A DNA stretch of 64,000 bases from Eumeta japonica (taxonomy: Eukaryota; Arthropoda; Insecta; Lepidoptera; Psychidae), in assembly GCA_005406025.1 (NCBI GenBank), contig BGZK01000712.1, forward strand, positions 244,108-308,107, in the 5' to 3' direction. Within the stretch, counting starts at the first letter, position 1. Each line of letters starts with the position of its first letter. Of the stretch, positions 1-10,743 are shown piece after piece. The position numbers and the translations under genes are program-made. The notes under the pieces are model-generated. The model saw only the letters and a list, made by a program, of their open reading frames with translations. It was not told the DNA's origin and searched no databases.

Positions 1-539
1 CCGGCCTAGAAACTACGCAGAGGGACAGAGTACTTCATTAGTTAATTTTTATTAATGAGTCTTTCGCGATTTATGAGGATGTCTAAATTGAAAATAAAGG
101 TGTATGCATATTATATGACACAAAAAAAAAAACAAGGGAAGATAAGTAATTTCGAACATCAATTACTTAATAATTACAGTACGCGATTTTTAGAATACAA
201 AAGCTTTGACAACCAGCGACCGCTATTTCACAAAACTATATTTGTAGACGCGTTACTATGAGTTAATACAATTCTACAGGTGGTCTCTTTGTATCGACAA
301 GCGTTTCTTATTTTAAGTTTCATTAATTGGACACAAAGCATTATTAATCTTTAGTGTAACAGTTTATTTCAAATTAAGTCTTCAATCTAAAGCAAAATTG
401 AGTAACTTACGAATAAAATAAAATAACTTACGAAGCGACGTCTTTACGTATACTTTAGAACTTCCAGTATTCAAATACGGTCATTATGTACGCAAAAGAG
501 AAAAAATCATACATGTTGTACTCTTTTTATACATCTACG
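1..539. other. AT-rich non-coding stretch
   Basis: Nothing recognisable. Open frames are short and of biased composition, with no domain, repeat or RNA gene seen. Confidence 0.5.
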
Positions 540-800
540 TGTGTACACGACGTCGCCGGGGCACGGCGCACATTTATCTCCTACGAGGGTGCGCACGAAT
601 AAACCTAAACAAGTAGTAGTAACAAGGTGTTTTTAGAAATCAGTTTGTGTTCCGCGAGTCGCGCTGCGCCGGCGGCCGAGTGCTAACATAAATCTAGCCG
701 CGCCGGCGCCCGCGACGGCCGCCCCGCGGGGAACGCGTGTGGAGTAATTGCCGGCGTACGGGCGAGCGCCCGCGCCGCTACAACATTAACTATTAAATTC
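540..800. promoter_or_regulatory. GC/CpG-rich island, possible regulatory element
   Basis: GC-rich, CpG-dense DNA, with a run of CGCCGG/GCGCC motifs around 660-780, in an otherwise AT-rich context. Such islands in a lepidopteran gene desert are often conserved regulatory blocks or unmethylated CpG islands. No TATA box plus open frame combination supports a gene start here. The regulatory role is inferred from composition only. Confidence 0.25.
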
Positions 801-1019
801 GTTGCATAATAAACCTCGCATTACGAACCGCCGTAATACGTCGGACGGTTCCTTTCTCGTTGCGATCGCTCCGTCGTTCCCAAACCCTCGAAGAATACTG
901 GCTACTGGCTTACCGTCATGTTCATTCGTGAAGGTTTTCGATTTCATTTACATTTTTAATATTTTACCTTCTCGGCTCGGAGCTTTATGAAAGAAACAGT
1001 GGAAGAATATTATTTATGA

Positions 1020-1480
1020 GCGTCGAACGAACTACGTAGGTATATATAGTCGGCGAGCGGGCCGGGTGCGCCTGCGCCGCGGTACCGACGGTCGGTCGTA
1101 CCGACGAGTCGTTGCACACGTGCTCGGGGGCGTCGGTAACCGACGCCCCCGAGCACGTGTGCAACGACTCGATTGTATACGTTCGAATTGCGACCGAAAT
1201 AAGCATACTTCTCCGAGACGCAGGAGTCCACACGAATTCTCCGGCGACTCGAAACTTCTTAAAAGGTAAAGTCTCGGAATTTCCTCAGGTGTCTGAAAAT
1301 GCTCTCTTTGTTTTCGGCAGTGAGCGGGCCCTCTCGAGGCCGTCGCTCCGGAGTCCCGAACCCCACTTGACACGCTTCATTTTTACCTTTCTTTGAGAGA
1401 TGAAACTGGAGCGCGGCGCCGGCGCCCGCACCGCGCATAATTCGCGGTGCCACGCACGCCGCGCCCCGCCCGATACTCGT
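1020..1480. promoter_or_regulatory. GC-rich island with TATA-like motif and perfect palindrome
   Basis: The island opens with a TATA-like run (TATATATAG, about 1039-1047) and continues into CpG-rich sequence. It contains the palindrome at 1105-1171, and a second CpG-rich block lies at 1410-1470. A TATA box about 30 bp upstream of CpG-rich DNA could mark a promoter in plus orientation. However, the downstream open frame (1112-1396) looks like a by-product of GC richness and resembles no known protein. Promoter status is inference. Confidence 0.25.
1105..1171. repeat. Perfect 67-bp palindrome containing two E-boxes
   Basis: Arms 1105-1137 and 1139-1171 are exact reverse complements (33 bp each) around a single A at 1138. 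The arms are GC-rich. Each contains CACGTG (1117-1122 and 1154-1159), the core of a canonical E-box. A cruciform, a hairpin transcript or a sequencing fold-back are all possible. The perfection of the match points to recent origin or active maintenance. Confidence 0.9.
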
Positions 1481-1684
1481 GGTAATTGTGCTGATGACCC
1501 AAATGTCAAGTGACGTTTTGAAACGTTATATTTTTCAATAGAGTCCTTTTTATAAGAATTTTTATTTACGACTTGTTTATTTGGTAAGTACGTATGCTTA
1601 GTTTGACTTTCTCAAGTCAATTTTGAAGAATATCTTCTTAGTTTAATAAGTAAGTTTAAATTTTGTAGTTATTGGATTCTCGTT

Positions 1685-1718
<34 letters not shown>

Positions 1719-2420
1719 TAGAATCATAGAAAAGGCATAAACATAAAAACGTCAAAAACCACGGATTTTTAACTTTGTACAAAATATTGGTGATGGTAAG
1801 AAAACACAGTTCAATTATGACGTGATAATGAGAAAAAAATTATTCGCCTGCTTGCAAATGATCGCCTAAACGAGTAATGAAGCCCACTTAAAATTATGTT
1901 CAGTTTTCATAAGCAAATATAATTTTTATCACAACTTAACATTTCGACCAGAATCTGTCTTTTTATATTTATTTTAAGACTTATTACGCATTAAAAATGC
2001 GTTTTACAGCTTGTTAAAAATAATAAATAATAACGGTTTGACACTACTAAATATGCGATACTAATTTAGTCTAAGGTGTAGCCTGAAAATCTGTTTGCCA
2101 AATAATAATGAAATAAATATTGCAACTATAAACTTCTTGCGATGAGTTTATGAAGTTCGGGCACTAATTTTGAATTTATATTCAAAGCGCTAATTACTTC
2201 ATTTTTTTCAGTGAGTATATTTTGGTTTTCGTTTTTAATGAGAGATGAAACATTTTTATATTACTGCAATGCCTTTATTATCCAAATGTATTTATAAATT
2301 TTAGCGATACTCATAAGCAGACGTGATTCTCGAAAATAAGAGAAAAAGTAAAGAAAACGTCGATATGATAACACGTATGCACCTCTACACTTTCCCAGAG
2401 AAACGGCACAAATTGCATCT
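1481..2420. other. AT-rich non-coding stretch with (TA)n tract
   Basis: Contains a simple (TA)n tract at about 1688-1715. No gene, RNA or mobile element recognised. Confidence 0.5.
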
Positions 2421-2680
2421 AAATTACTGCATCGGCACGGAACGCCGCGGCGCACCAGCGGCGGTGGCCGTGGCAATGCACTTTCGCTGACCCCTCGTCT
2501 CCTCCCGCGGAGGCCCTCTCTTTCGCTCCGACGACTTTCGCCGCGGTCCGTCCCTGTCGCTCCAGACATGCGAGTGCGCTTCCCGGGTACTCGGGGTAAT
2601 AGCGGCGTGAGCGGCCGCGCCGGCGCGGAACGGGTTTATCGACTACTTCCACGATTATTAAGCCGAGATCTCACTGTGTC
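2421..2680. promoter_or_regulatory. GC-rich island
   Basis: CpG-dense block peaking at 2440-2640. Open frames on the minus strand across it are arginine-rich artefacts of the base composition. Candidate regulatory island by composition only. Confidence 0.22.
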
Positions 2681-3039
2681 AAATCGATGAGGGTCGGCTC
2701 GTTTGTGCCGCCGCAGACGCGTGGAACATCGAGTCACAGGAGAGAAATTATTGAAAAACTCACGATTTTTAAAACTTTCTTAAAGTTCAATGACGACGTA
2801 GTCCATAAGTTAGCTCTGCGAGAAGAGTGGTTCATTATAGTATTAAAAATCCGGGAATCTCAAACGACGAAGATACTAACGATTTCGTTCAAGTAACATC
2901 GAACTTATATGCCGTTTTGCAACGTGCGTAAATTTAAATTATGAGAGGGAACGTTTCCCGATTTACTGGCGCGTTTTTATACCAAAACGGATTCTCCTTC
3001 GCAAGGAACAATCGGGCAATGAAACAAATACGAAAACGT
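2681..3039. other. Non-coding, nothing recognised
   Basis: Mixed-composition DNA between two islands. No domain, RNA or repeat seen. Confidence 0.4.
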
Positions 3040-3300
3040 AAAACGTAATCTCATTCGAAACCGTGAACACGCTTCGAGAGTGTCCGCGAATCGTCGAACA
3101 GGATTTCGTGAAATAACAGCGCCGAGTCGGCTCGGAGAAGTCGGCCGTGATTGAAGCGCACGCTGATGTCGCCTAACGACCGCGCGGCCCGCGGCCGACG
3201 TGAATGTTTCATTAAAAACGGGCGACGACGCACCGCCATTATGTGCCTCGGGCGCCCGCAGCGGCACCGCACTGCACGGGGTTGAGGCACAGTTTGTGGG
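3040..3300. promoter_or_regulatory. GC-rich island
   Basis: CpG-rich, peaking at 3120-3280. The overlapping minus-strand open frames have no recognisable domain. Candidate regulatory block by composition only. Confidence 0.22.
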
Positions 3301-4139
3301 AAGATCATTTAAGTTCAGCACGATTAATAATCGTCATATTTATATGTACAATTGAACACTACAATACAATTTTGGGTTGGTTTTGAACAGATTTTTATTA
3401 ATTATTCTTGAAAAACAGCAGAATAAATTTTCTTTTAAAAGCAATGCCGTTCGATTATCGAACAAATCAGTCAATCAATTTCAGTTTCATTTTCACAGTT
3501 ACATTTATAGTTTATCTCCAGGTGGAAAATGCTCTCAGTACGTGTCATGAAGCTGCGATGGCAAGAACTTCGACGGTATACCCTTTTATAAAATGCACAC
3601 TCATAAAGTTTCAGCAGAGATTTTTCGCGATTTTTTTTACGAAACCGATGCAAAATATTGACACTGATCAATAGATATAGAAAATCTGCATTTTCACTGC
3701 AAACAAGTCATCCTTAACGATATAAGGGTAATTTTGTAGACGAAAAAAATTAAGATTTAAAAGTGGAATGAAATTAAACTGAATGTTTAAAAATAATAAA
3801 AATGTAAACAATAATAAAACAATTAATTACCTATGCAATAAAATTACACAATAAATGAAAGAAAAACAACCAGACTTCAGTATCAATAAGTAAAAATGAA
3901 AATAAAAAATGATAACGGCATGGTTAAGAGTAATTGTTGGACCGTCCAAAGTAGAACACTTACGCTGAAACGTGAAAAATACAAAAAAAATGACTCATGT
4001 GACTGGAGTGCAATGCCAAATGAAACATCGTTTTATTCGGACACAGTTCACGCTTGACTCGTATTTTTTCGAATAACTCTCCAGCCGCCTCTATATATAA
4101 ATATTCACGGCATAAGAAAGTAACACATTCGTGTGAAGA
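3301..4139. other. AT-rich non-coding stretch
   Basis: Nothing recognisable. Mostly A/T with homopolymer runs. Confidence 0.5.
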
Positions 4140-4510
4140 AACTATCCTTGCCTCGGGCGCCGAGGACGCCTCGAGATACTGATGTTCCGACTTTCCTATG
4201 AAAAATTTAGGCCGATATTCGTTAGTAGCACTCCCGCGGGGAAGATGCTCTAGGCCTGAAAGCCTCCGGCGTATGGGATGTAGAACGCGTGTAAGTGCGT
4301 GTTCCGCGTCACGCCGTTCTGGGGCTTAAAGTTATCGCTATTGGATCGTCATTCGCTCGCGGGCGGCGCGTCAGGCGCGAGCGCGGCCGACAGCATTCCA
4401 TCGCACAATGAGTAATTTAAAAATTCAAATACTCGTCGAGCCGAGACAGAGGCGAGCCGTCCTCGGGGCGCCGGCTGCAGTGGAGCGCGCGCGCACACCG
4501 TATTAGCCGT
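4140..4510. promoter_or_regulatory. GC-rich island
   Basis: CpG-rich block with a short inverted repeat (CCTCGG at 4151-4156 and CCGAGG at 4160-4165) and GCGCGC-type sequence near 4480-4500. Possible regulatory element. No transcript evidence is visible. Confidence 0.25.
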
Positions 4511-5835
4511 GTAATGAAACGTACCTACCGTTGCTTCAGATATATGTACAATTTTTGGGATATTGATATCACCTTAATTTTATAATATGTAAAACTAAGT
4601 ACAAAAGTAGAATAGCATTGATTGGCTTCATTGAAGTCTGTGACGCATTATAGTAACTAGTTTGGCAGCTCGATGAGGATATGTCAGTACATATCCTCAT
4701 TATACATATTAGTATATGTATGACACACATAAAGGAACATTCGTCCGCAACCCGACGAGCAGTTTATGAATGTGATTATAAAGTTTATAAAAACACCTTA
4801 TTATTTTAAGTGAGCAATTCTCGTACAAATATTGGTATCTTAGAAACGGCCCTAACGATGTTCATGTGAACTTCTATTTTTACAAAGTTTTGCTTTTCAA
4901 GTTTATATATATATAAGCGTCTTCCTCGTAGATCGATATGCAAACATAGGCAGTGTAAAAGTGCAGTGTGATCGATAGCAGCCCGTAAACAAAGCGATAG
5001 GAAGAGAGCGCACACTCCGCCTCTGACGGCCACTAATTGGTAAACATTGCAGCCGGGGCGGCCCCACCCCGGGGATGCCTCTAGTTTAAAACGAAATTCT
5101 TTCTGCTCATATTTTCATTTGTTGCTCCCCCGAGGCAGCTCTCGAATACCGGAAAAGGTATTCGATTGCTATTCAATATTCACATGTGTCTATGTAAGCA
5201 ATGTAGAGCGTGTGGTCGTCCACAAACAGAAGTGTACAGTTGATACTTGACAGATAGGTGACAATAAATGTCTTTTATTTAAATAAAAAACATTTAAGGA
5301 GTTTATATATATATATATATTGTTGCGTCAAATTTTTACGACCCCACTGATGAAATAAACCCACTTATAATCCTTATGTTTTAAGTTGAGAGGATTGGGC
5401 CTTCTTCTGGCTCGATATGGATTGGATGGCTTAGCGATTATTGTCACCAATACGGCTTGCTGGTTGCAAAATCGACGACTTAACATGCTCTTGGAGGCGC
5501 AGCGGGAATATAATCAATGCAACGTATTTGAAAAAGTCATCGGTCAATCCGTTCGTGGTTGAGATTTGAACACGTTCCTAATCATTTGTAAGCAGCAATA
5601 TTGACACCCTACCACTACCGATCGTTTAAGTCATGTGCCACGGATGACTGGTACACGAGACCGACCGATATGTTCCGACCTCTATTTGTATGCTTCTTAA
5701 ATACTGGACATATATAGTTGTAGGAAACAAAGAAAAAAAAAGAACCTAGAAAACAATATTTATTTTTCTATAAATATAAGGCACATACATTATCAATATC
5801 AGTAATTTTACTTTTTTGGTGAATTATATCATCGC
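4511..5835. other. AT-rich stretch with hairpins and (TA)n tract
   Basis: Holds the tandem hairpins at 4673-4721 and a (TA)n tract at about 5302-5320. A short GC-rich patch lies at 5045-5075. No gene recognised. Confidence 0.45.
4673..4721. repeat. Two adjacent perfect hairpins
   Basis: First hairpin: 12-bp arms at 4673-4684 and 4689-4700 with loop CAGT. Second hairpin: 8-bp arms at 4702-4709 and 4714-4721 with loop TAGT. Both are exact. They may be the inner part of a small inverted-repeat element or binding sites for a dimeric factor. Function unknown. Confidence 0.8.
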
Positions 5836-5839
5836 GCTG

Positions 5840-6827
5840 TCATTAAATTCATAACCAGACAGGGCAAAAACACCAAAAATGTGTTAAAGATGAAATCAAC
5901 GGTGTTTACGGGAGCTTATTTCTTCGTTATAGACTATTATAAAGTCGTGGAGTGAAGTTAAACGTGAGAGGCTAAGTATCGAAGACGATTCTCGAGCCGG
6001 CCGGCTTATAGAAGCCTTTTCACAGGAAACTGAACGAAAAGTGGTGAAAATAATATTAGAAGACGGCCGGATGAAGGATTTGACCTTTTAGTTGATTTAA
6101 TAATTGAGAAAATTGATATTTCCATCGTATCAAATTCATATGACACAAGCAACCCCGACACAACTGACGCGGATACTGATGCCACATCAGAAGTAAGCGA
6201 GACTGGAATGCTGTTCGCGGTTTTCGGAGCTGCGTGGAGACAATCCTGATGCAATCATCAAAAAAAATTTTACTTGGAATGAAACCTAGGTTTAACAATA
6301 TGATATTGAAAACAAGTAAGAGTCGATACAGTGGAATATTAAAGCAGCGTCTCATCACAAAAAAAATCTAGTTCGTTCCTATAGCTGAGAAATTCATGGA
6401 CATTATCTTTTAGGATTATCAGGAGATGTTGACAGTATAAATAAAGATGTTATTATTATGGAAATGTACTATGCCAATATTCTACAGCAATTCAAAGCAA
6501 CCGTTAATAAAAAAGGAAAGGAAAATTGGACAGAAATGTGCTGCTTCTGCATGATAACACTTCAGGTCATAATACTGCAAAGATTATAGTGTATAAATGC
6601 GGGTTTTAAAAAATCATGAACCACTCGTCATACAATCTAAGCTTGTCCCCTAGTGATTACTTCTCATTTTCAAATCTGATAAAATATGTTTAGAAGAAAA
6701 TACTATGGTTATGAAGCAGACGGCTGTGATCGAAAATTTCGACATACAGAATGAAAACTACTTTTGCGTGGCCTTAAAAAGAATAATTGATAGATGTAGT
6801 AAATACATTGAGATACGGGTGAACTAA
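5840..6827 (+). pseudogene. Decayed mariner-family transposase
   Basis: A DNA transposase of the Tc1/mariner superfamily, recognised by translating across frameshifts. Near 5976-6083 it reads SIEDDSRAGR followed by ERKVVKIILEDGR, the typical mariner linker after the helix-turn-helix. The first catalytic block (normally DETW) reads WNET plus a stop, so the aspartate codon at 6278-6280 is now asparagine. Next come EMYYANIL and LLHDN (second Asp, codon 6553-6555), then SPSDYF (third Asp, codon 6655-6657). The last two are in the same frame with 33 codons between them, close to the D34D spacing of mariner. The tail reads SKYIEIRVN then a stop. Several frameshifts and stops mean it cannot make an active enzyme. 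Terminal inverted repeats were not identified. Confidence 0.88.
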
Positions 6828-9109
6828 ATAAATAAAAACTATATCCGCATTTCTTTGTTTTCATATCTGTACTGAGAAATTATTGAACTCCTCTCGTACC
6901 AATATAAATAAAATTTTAAATGCCAAATTTCGTCCCAATAGAAATTAAAAAACGAGTAATGCAAATATGAAATGGACATAAAAATAAAGTTGGATCCTAT
7001 CAAGGACGAAATGACTAAGGACATTTGTTTGGTGTTTTGGAGGACACGTTACGCCGTCGGTTTAAAAAGTCACCATCATATTGATGACAACGGTCGTCAG
7101 CTGCCTGTCTGACATTACTTACTGATTGAGCGTGGAATACTAAAGATTCAAGGTCCCCAATCTGAAATATAGAGATTGTGAAAAAGTACTATACGTAATC
7201 AGTAGGGCGATCAAAAATTGCGCAACAACAACATTAAAATGCCGATCGTAACTTTAAAATTGAGCACAAAACAACAGAAATAAACGTGTCCCATTATTAA
7301 TCAGATTAAAGTTCAACCAAAATGTGGGCGTACCAAAACTGAAGCATGATTAAAAAAAAATGTACGAAAGCACGTAACTTCGTAGTTGATGAAACCATGT
7401 TCGTAATTAGCGCTCGTGGGCTCGAGTGGCAGCCGAGAGAGCGCGCGCGCCGAAGCTCTGCAGCGCCCGCGGATATCAATTTGATTTTAAACTTTAAAAA
7501 AAAACAACATAATAAAACCGGAATACCTATAATTCACCAAATTAATTAAATAAAAGAATATTAATTAGTAGCAACGTTGGTTGTATTTATGTTTCTAACT
7601 CGTTTCATTTAATTCTAAGCACGTATAAATAATGTTTACTTATCTTTTATAAATGAGCAGCGTATAACCGTAATTAAAATAATATAGACTTGCCAAAATT
7701 TTATGAAGTTAGGTTCCCTGTTGTCCTAATTTTTTTGGTTACTTATTAAAACGAAATATAACTATATATAAATTTTTTGGAATCTTACTAAATCATATTT
7801 TATTTAAATTAAAACGAAATTGTTGCGGATACGTATTGTTCGGTGTTTATAGCTATAGAACTAAAACGTCTCAGATGCGATTCACACACAATTGTGTGTA
7901 AATATTTTTTTTTTGTCCATCTGTCTGTAATCTCTAGAGCTGCTACCGAATTATATACCTCAGTGCCTAAAGCGAGTCTTTGAACAGTGAAAGTTGCCAT
8001 TGGACCACGTCCAGCATGTCTATGCTTTACTCTTGATCTCATGAACAAGTTCAGAGTTACCTAACGTGCAATGGAAAGAGCCATCGCTCGTAGTTTCTCT
8101 GCGAAGCAAATTCCGAAATGAAATATGCATCAATAGCTGAAACGCATAGAACATCTGGGACGTAACACATAGGGAGAAGCCTCGAAAAAATTAACCGTGT
8201 GAGCTACGACTACATGCACTCCTGCTACAAATAGTGGCAAAAACAAAGAAATACAAAATATTGAAATATGTCCTAAATAAAAGTAAAATTATGATTTTGT
8301 TAGTTTTAAATTGTTTAAACCTATTGTTGAAATATTGAAAGAATTCTATTATATCACACAGAAAAAACTTCATACAAGATTATAGTCAAGTAGTACTCAC
8401 CGTTTCGGACGCAATGCAACGCCCGTTGTTGCAGTCTAGTAGTGAAGTCGGACTCACCTGCAAGAACAATGTAAATGCTTGCATTACTTCTACAAAAACA
8501 AAATCAATAACAATGGCATTGATTTGTATTCTAATAATATTTTGTATACTTCCTTCATAATGATTCCGCGAATTAACTTGCTAATAATTTAAAAACAAAC
8601 AAATGAGACAAGTAACGTGCGCATTGACAATTTGAGTTGTTCTACTAACTTATTATCAATTAAAAAGACTTATATCTTACTCTTAAAGTATTTAAAACTT
8701 TTTTGTTTTTAATACATCCCATTCACAGCAGAACGTAAGTATCTTCGCAAAGTAATACTGCAATATCTGTATAAACATTATTGGAGGCTGTAGTTTTCCA
8801 TTCGCGCGAGGACGAAAAACTGCGACCTGTATGGTTCTATACCAACTGACACCAAGTCCATTTTAATTAAAACTTGTCTATTGAGATTTATCGCCTCTAT
8901 ATTTTTAATCGAGGTACATTTTAATGGATTTCAAAGTGTTAATATACAGAAAGTTATCATATAATTGCATGTATTAAGGTTCTATCAATCCACTATTGAG
9001 ACTGCACTCCCATATTCTTTTGAATCTCATTATTCCTATATTTATGACGGCTTATAAAAACAAAGTAATAAACGTACGTTCACTTGCGTGTGATTAGATA
9101 AAGCAAACG
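6828..9109. other. AT-rich non-coding stretch
   Basis: No gene recognised. A small GC-rich patch lies at 7415-7475. A 79-codon minus-strand frame at 7809-8048 has less biased composition than its neighbours but matches no family I recognise. Confidence 0.45.
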
Positions 9110-9490
9110 CTAAAACGGGGACTTCCCGGTCAATATCGTTTAACAGGCCGAATGGGCGTCTAAGTGAAACGACTCTGAGGTATCACAGTCGACCCGAAAT
9201 ATTCGAGGGTCGACTTTCAGTCAATTCCGATCCGGCCGGCGGGGCGCGCCGGCGACCGCAATCGGCGCTTAACTCCATTATAAGAGCGGATTGCCGAACG
9301 TTTCCTGCCGGCGCACGCCGCGGGCACTTGCTCGATACGCGCATACAAACACGATTATTGGACTATATTCAGAGACTGACGGCGGATAGATTAACAGGTT
9401 ACCGATGAGTTTGCAGCTTACCCGTCGCTAATATCACGAATATTCGTACGTCGTCCGGTCGAGCCGGGTCCCGAAAGACTGAAAGATAAC
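9110..9490. promoter_or_regulatory. GC-rich island with inverted repeat
   Basis: CpG-rich DNA. AGTCGACCC (9187-9195) and GGGTCGACT (9207-9215) form an exact inverted repeat with an 11-bp spacer, of the kind bound by dimeric factors. A second CpG-rich block runs 9230-9330. Candidate enhancer by composition and motif only. Confidence 0.28.
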
Positions 9491-10177
9491 GGAGTTCACG
9501 GTGCGTCAAACTATTCACACATATTACACGGATGTCGAACTGGAAAAAACCTCTATTAGGCCCGCAAAAGTCACAACATTTATATACGGGAACACGTCAA
9601 AGGCTTAACTGAGATTTATCGAAAGGTTATGCAAGAGATTCTTTCGACACGAGTTTCGTGCACTAGGAATCGAACTTAGAACTATTGCATAGCAGAATGG
9701 CGTCCGATCTTGTCGCACCGAATATTCAATAAAGTTTATATATCTTACACCGCGTTATGTTATATAGAATCTCATGTCAAACAGGAAGCAAACTTTACCC
9801 TTGTCAAATACACAATTTTACAGATCGTTGTTGATATCGTATTTCTAGGCAAATAAGATTTCATTAACAGAGACATAGCGTTAGAGGTCCTTCTGCAATA
9901 CTCACAAGGTGAATATTTATTTGATTACAAAGCAGGAATTGTATTGTGTGAGGTGTTAATTCGCGTAAATCCATAATAGACGTCTGCCTGCAACATGCAT
10001 TAACATGCAGCATGCGTCCCACCGCTGACGCTCGAATCTGCCTTTCCACTACGAATCTCTATCCCAAAGAATTTGAATATTGATTCAAGAGGATTGACAG
10101 ACATCGAACATCTAAGCAAATGTTAATTTTTACTTTTTATAATTATCTTAGTCCGCTAAATGTTACAATGATAATTT
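9491..10177. other. Non-coding, nothing certain
   Basis: No gene recognised. A tRNA T-arm-like motif on the minus strand near 9666-9682 was considered and not accepted. Confidence 0.4.
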
Positions 10178-10399
10178 CTACGTACGTTTCATGCCTACTA
10201 GGCACATCTTGCAGACAGTCACATTCACCAGGGTGTAAAGAGTGTTAAAAAACAACTGACACAACTTCGTTAAGTCAACCGCTGTCATGCAATGGTCAAA
10301 GAGCGATGAAAGCATCCTTACCAGCAGCCACAGACCACCACCAATAGACATGCTTGTCAAATGTCACAGACTAATCATCGCCAATCATTACCCAAGTAG
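10178..10399 (-). mobile_element. 3' flank of Penelope-like element
   Basis: This lies directly downstream, on the minus strand, of the endonuclease-coding fragment. Near its far end (10179-10213) the minus strand reads GATG, then TGCC-TAGTA-GGCA (a 4-bp stem), then TGAAACGTACGTA. The GAAACGTACGT end resembles the 3' half of the hammerhead ribozymes carried in Penelope-like terminal repeats. The CTGATGA half of the core is degraded. Assignment rests on position and this motif. Confidence 0.5.
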
Positions 10400-10702
10400 T
10401 TACAAGCAAGCGTCCAATAATGACGATTTATAAATGTTAATTTGGTTATTGAGCATATTATTATTATCTTTATCTTTTAAAATTTCGAAGGATTCCAAAA
10501 CATTTAAAGGCAACCCCTTCTTACACACACACGAAATATCGAAATTGTGATCGTTATTAAGCTTATGACCGGTTTTCATTAGATGTTTAGCAAAATGGGA
10601 TCTATCTGTTTTATTATTTTTAAAGGCCGAAATATGTTCTTTATATCTCGTTTCAAAACAACGTCCGGTTTGTCCTATATATATCACATATATTTGAAAC
10701 AA
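10400..10702 (-). pseudogene. Penelope-like retroelement, GIY-YIG endonuclease domain (truncated)
   Basis: The C-terminal endonuclease domain of a Penelope-like retroelement, the part that nicks target DNA. Residues 5-12 read YVIYIGQT, the GIY-YIG core. It is followed by GRCFETRYKEH with the conserved Arg and Glu-His positions, then FAKHLMKTGH, and a C-terminal LNVLESFEILKDK and MLNNQINIY, as is typical of these proteins. The open frame runs to a natural stop. The upstream reverse transcriptase domain is missing. The frame starts within an inverted junction, so the first four residues are fold-back sequence. It is therefore a 5'-truncated copy. Family assignment is confident; activity is very unlikely. 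Confidence 0.9.
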
Positions 10703-10721
10703 GATATAAAGAACATATTTC
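10629..10721. repeat. Inverted repeat at head-to-head Penelope fragments
   Basis: Arms 10629-10657 and 10693-10721 are reverse complements over 29 bp with one mismatch, separated by 35 bp. Both arms encode the same part of the GIY-YIG domain (FETRYKEHI), on opposite strands. Confidence 0.9.
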
Positions 10722-10743
10722 AGACAAGGAAAAATTTCATTAG
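10693..10743 (+). pseudogene. Second, plus-strand Penelope endonuclease fragment
   Basis: Translates as FETRYKEHIS, identical to the minus-strand copy, then DKEKFH and a stop. It diverges after HIS, where the minus-strand copy continues AFKNN. This is a scrap of a second element copy in opposite orientation, or a fold-back produced on insertion. Confidence 0.75.

Noticed and set aside
985..1509. Overlapping arginine-rich frames on both strands
   Set aside because: Artefacts of the CpG island. The near-identical peptides on the two strands are explained by the palindrome at 1105-1171.
6006..6358. Two minus-strand frames over the mariner relic
   Set aside because: Antisense shadows of the plus-strand transposase remnant.
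7809..8048. 79-codon minus-strand frame with fairly protein-like composition
   Set aside because: No homologous family recognised and no supporting signals. Possibly a fragment of an unknown element, but not claimable.
9640..9720. tRNA-like T-arm on the minus strand (GTTCGATTCC context)
   Set aside because: No convincing A-box, acceptor stem or anticodon arm at the right distance. Perhaps a SINE trace, but unsupported.
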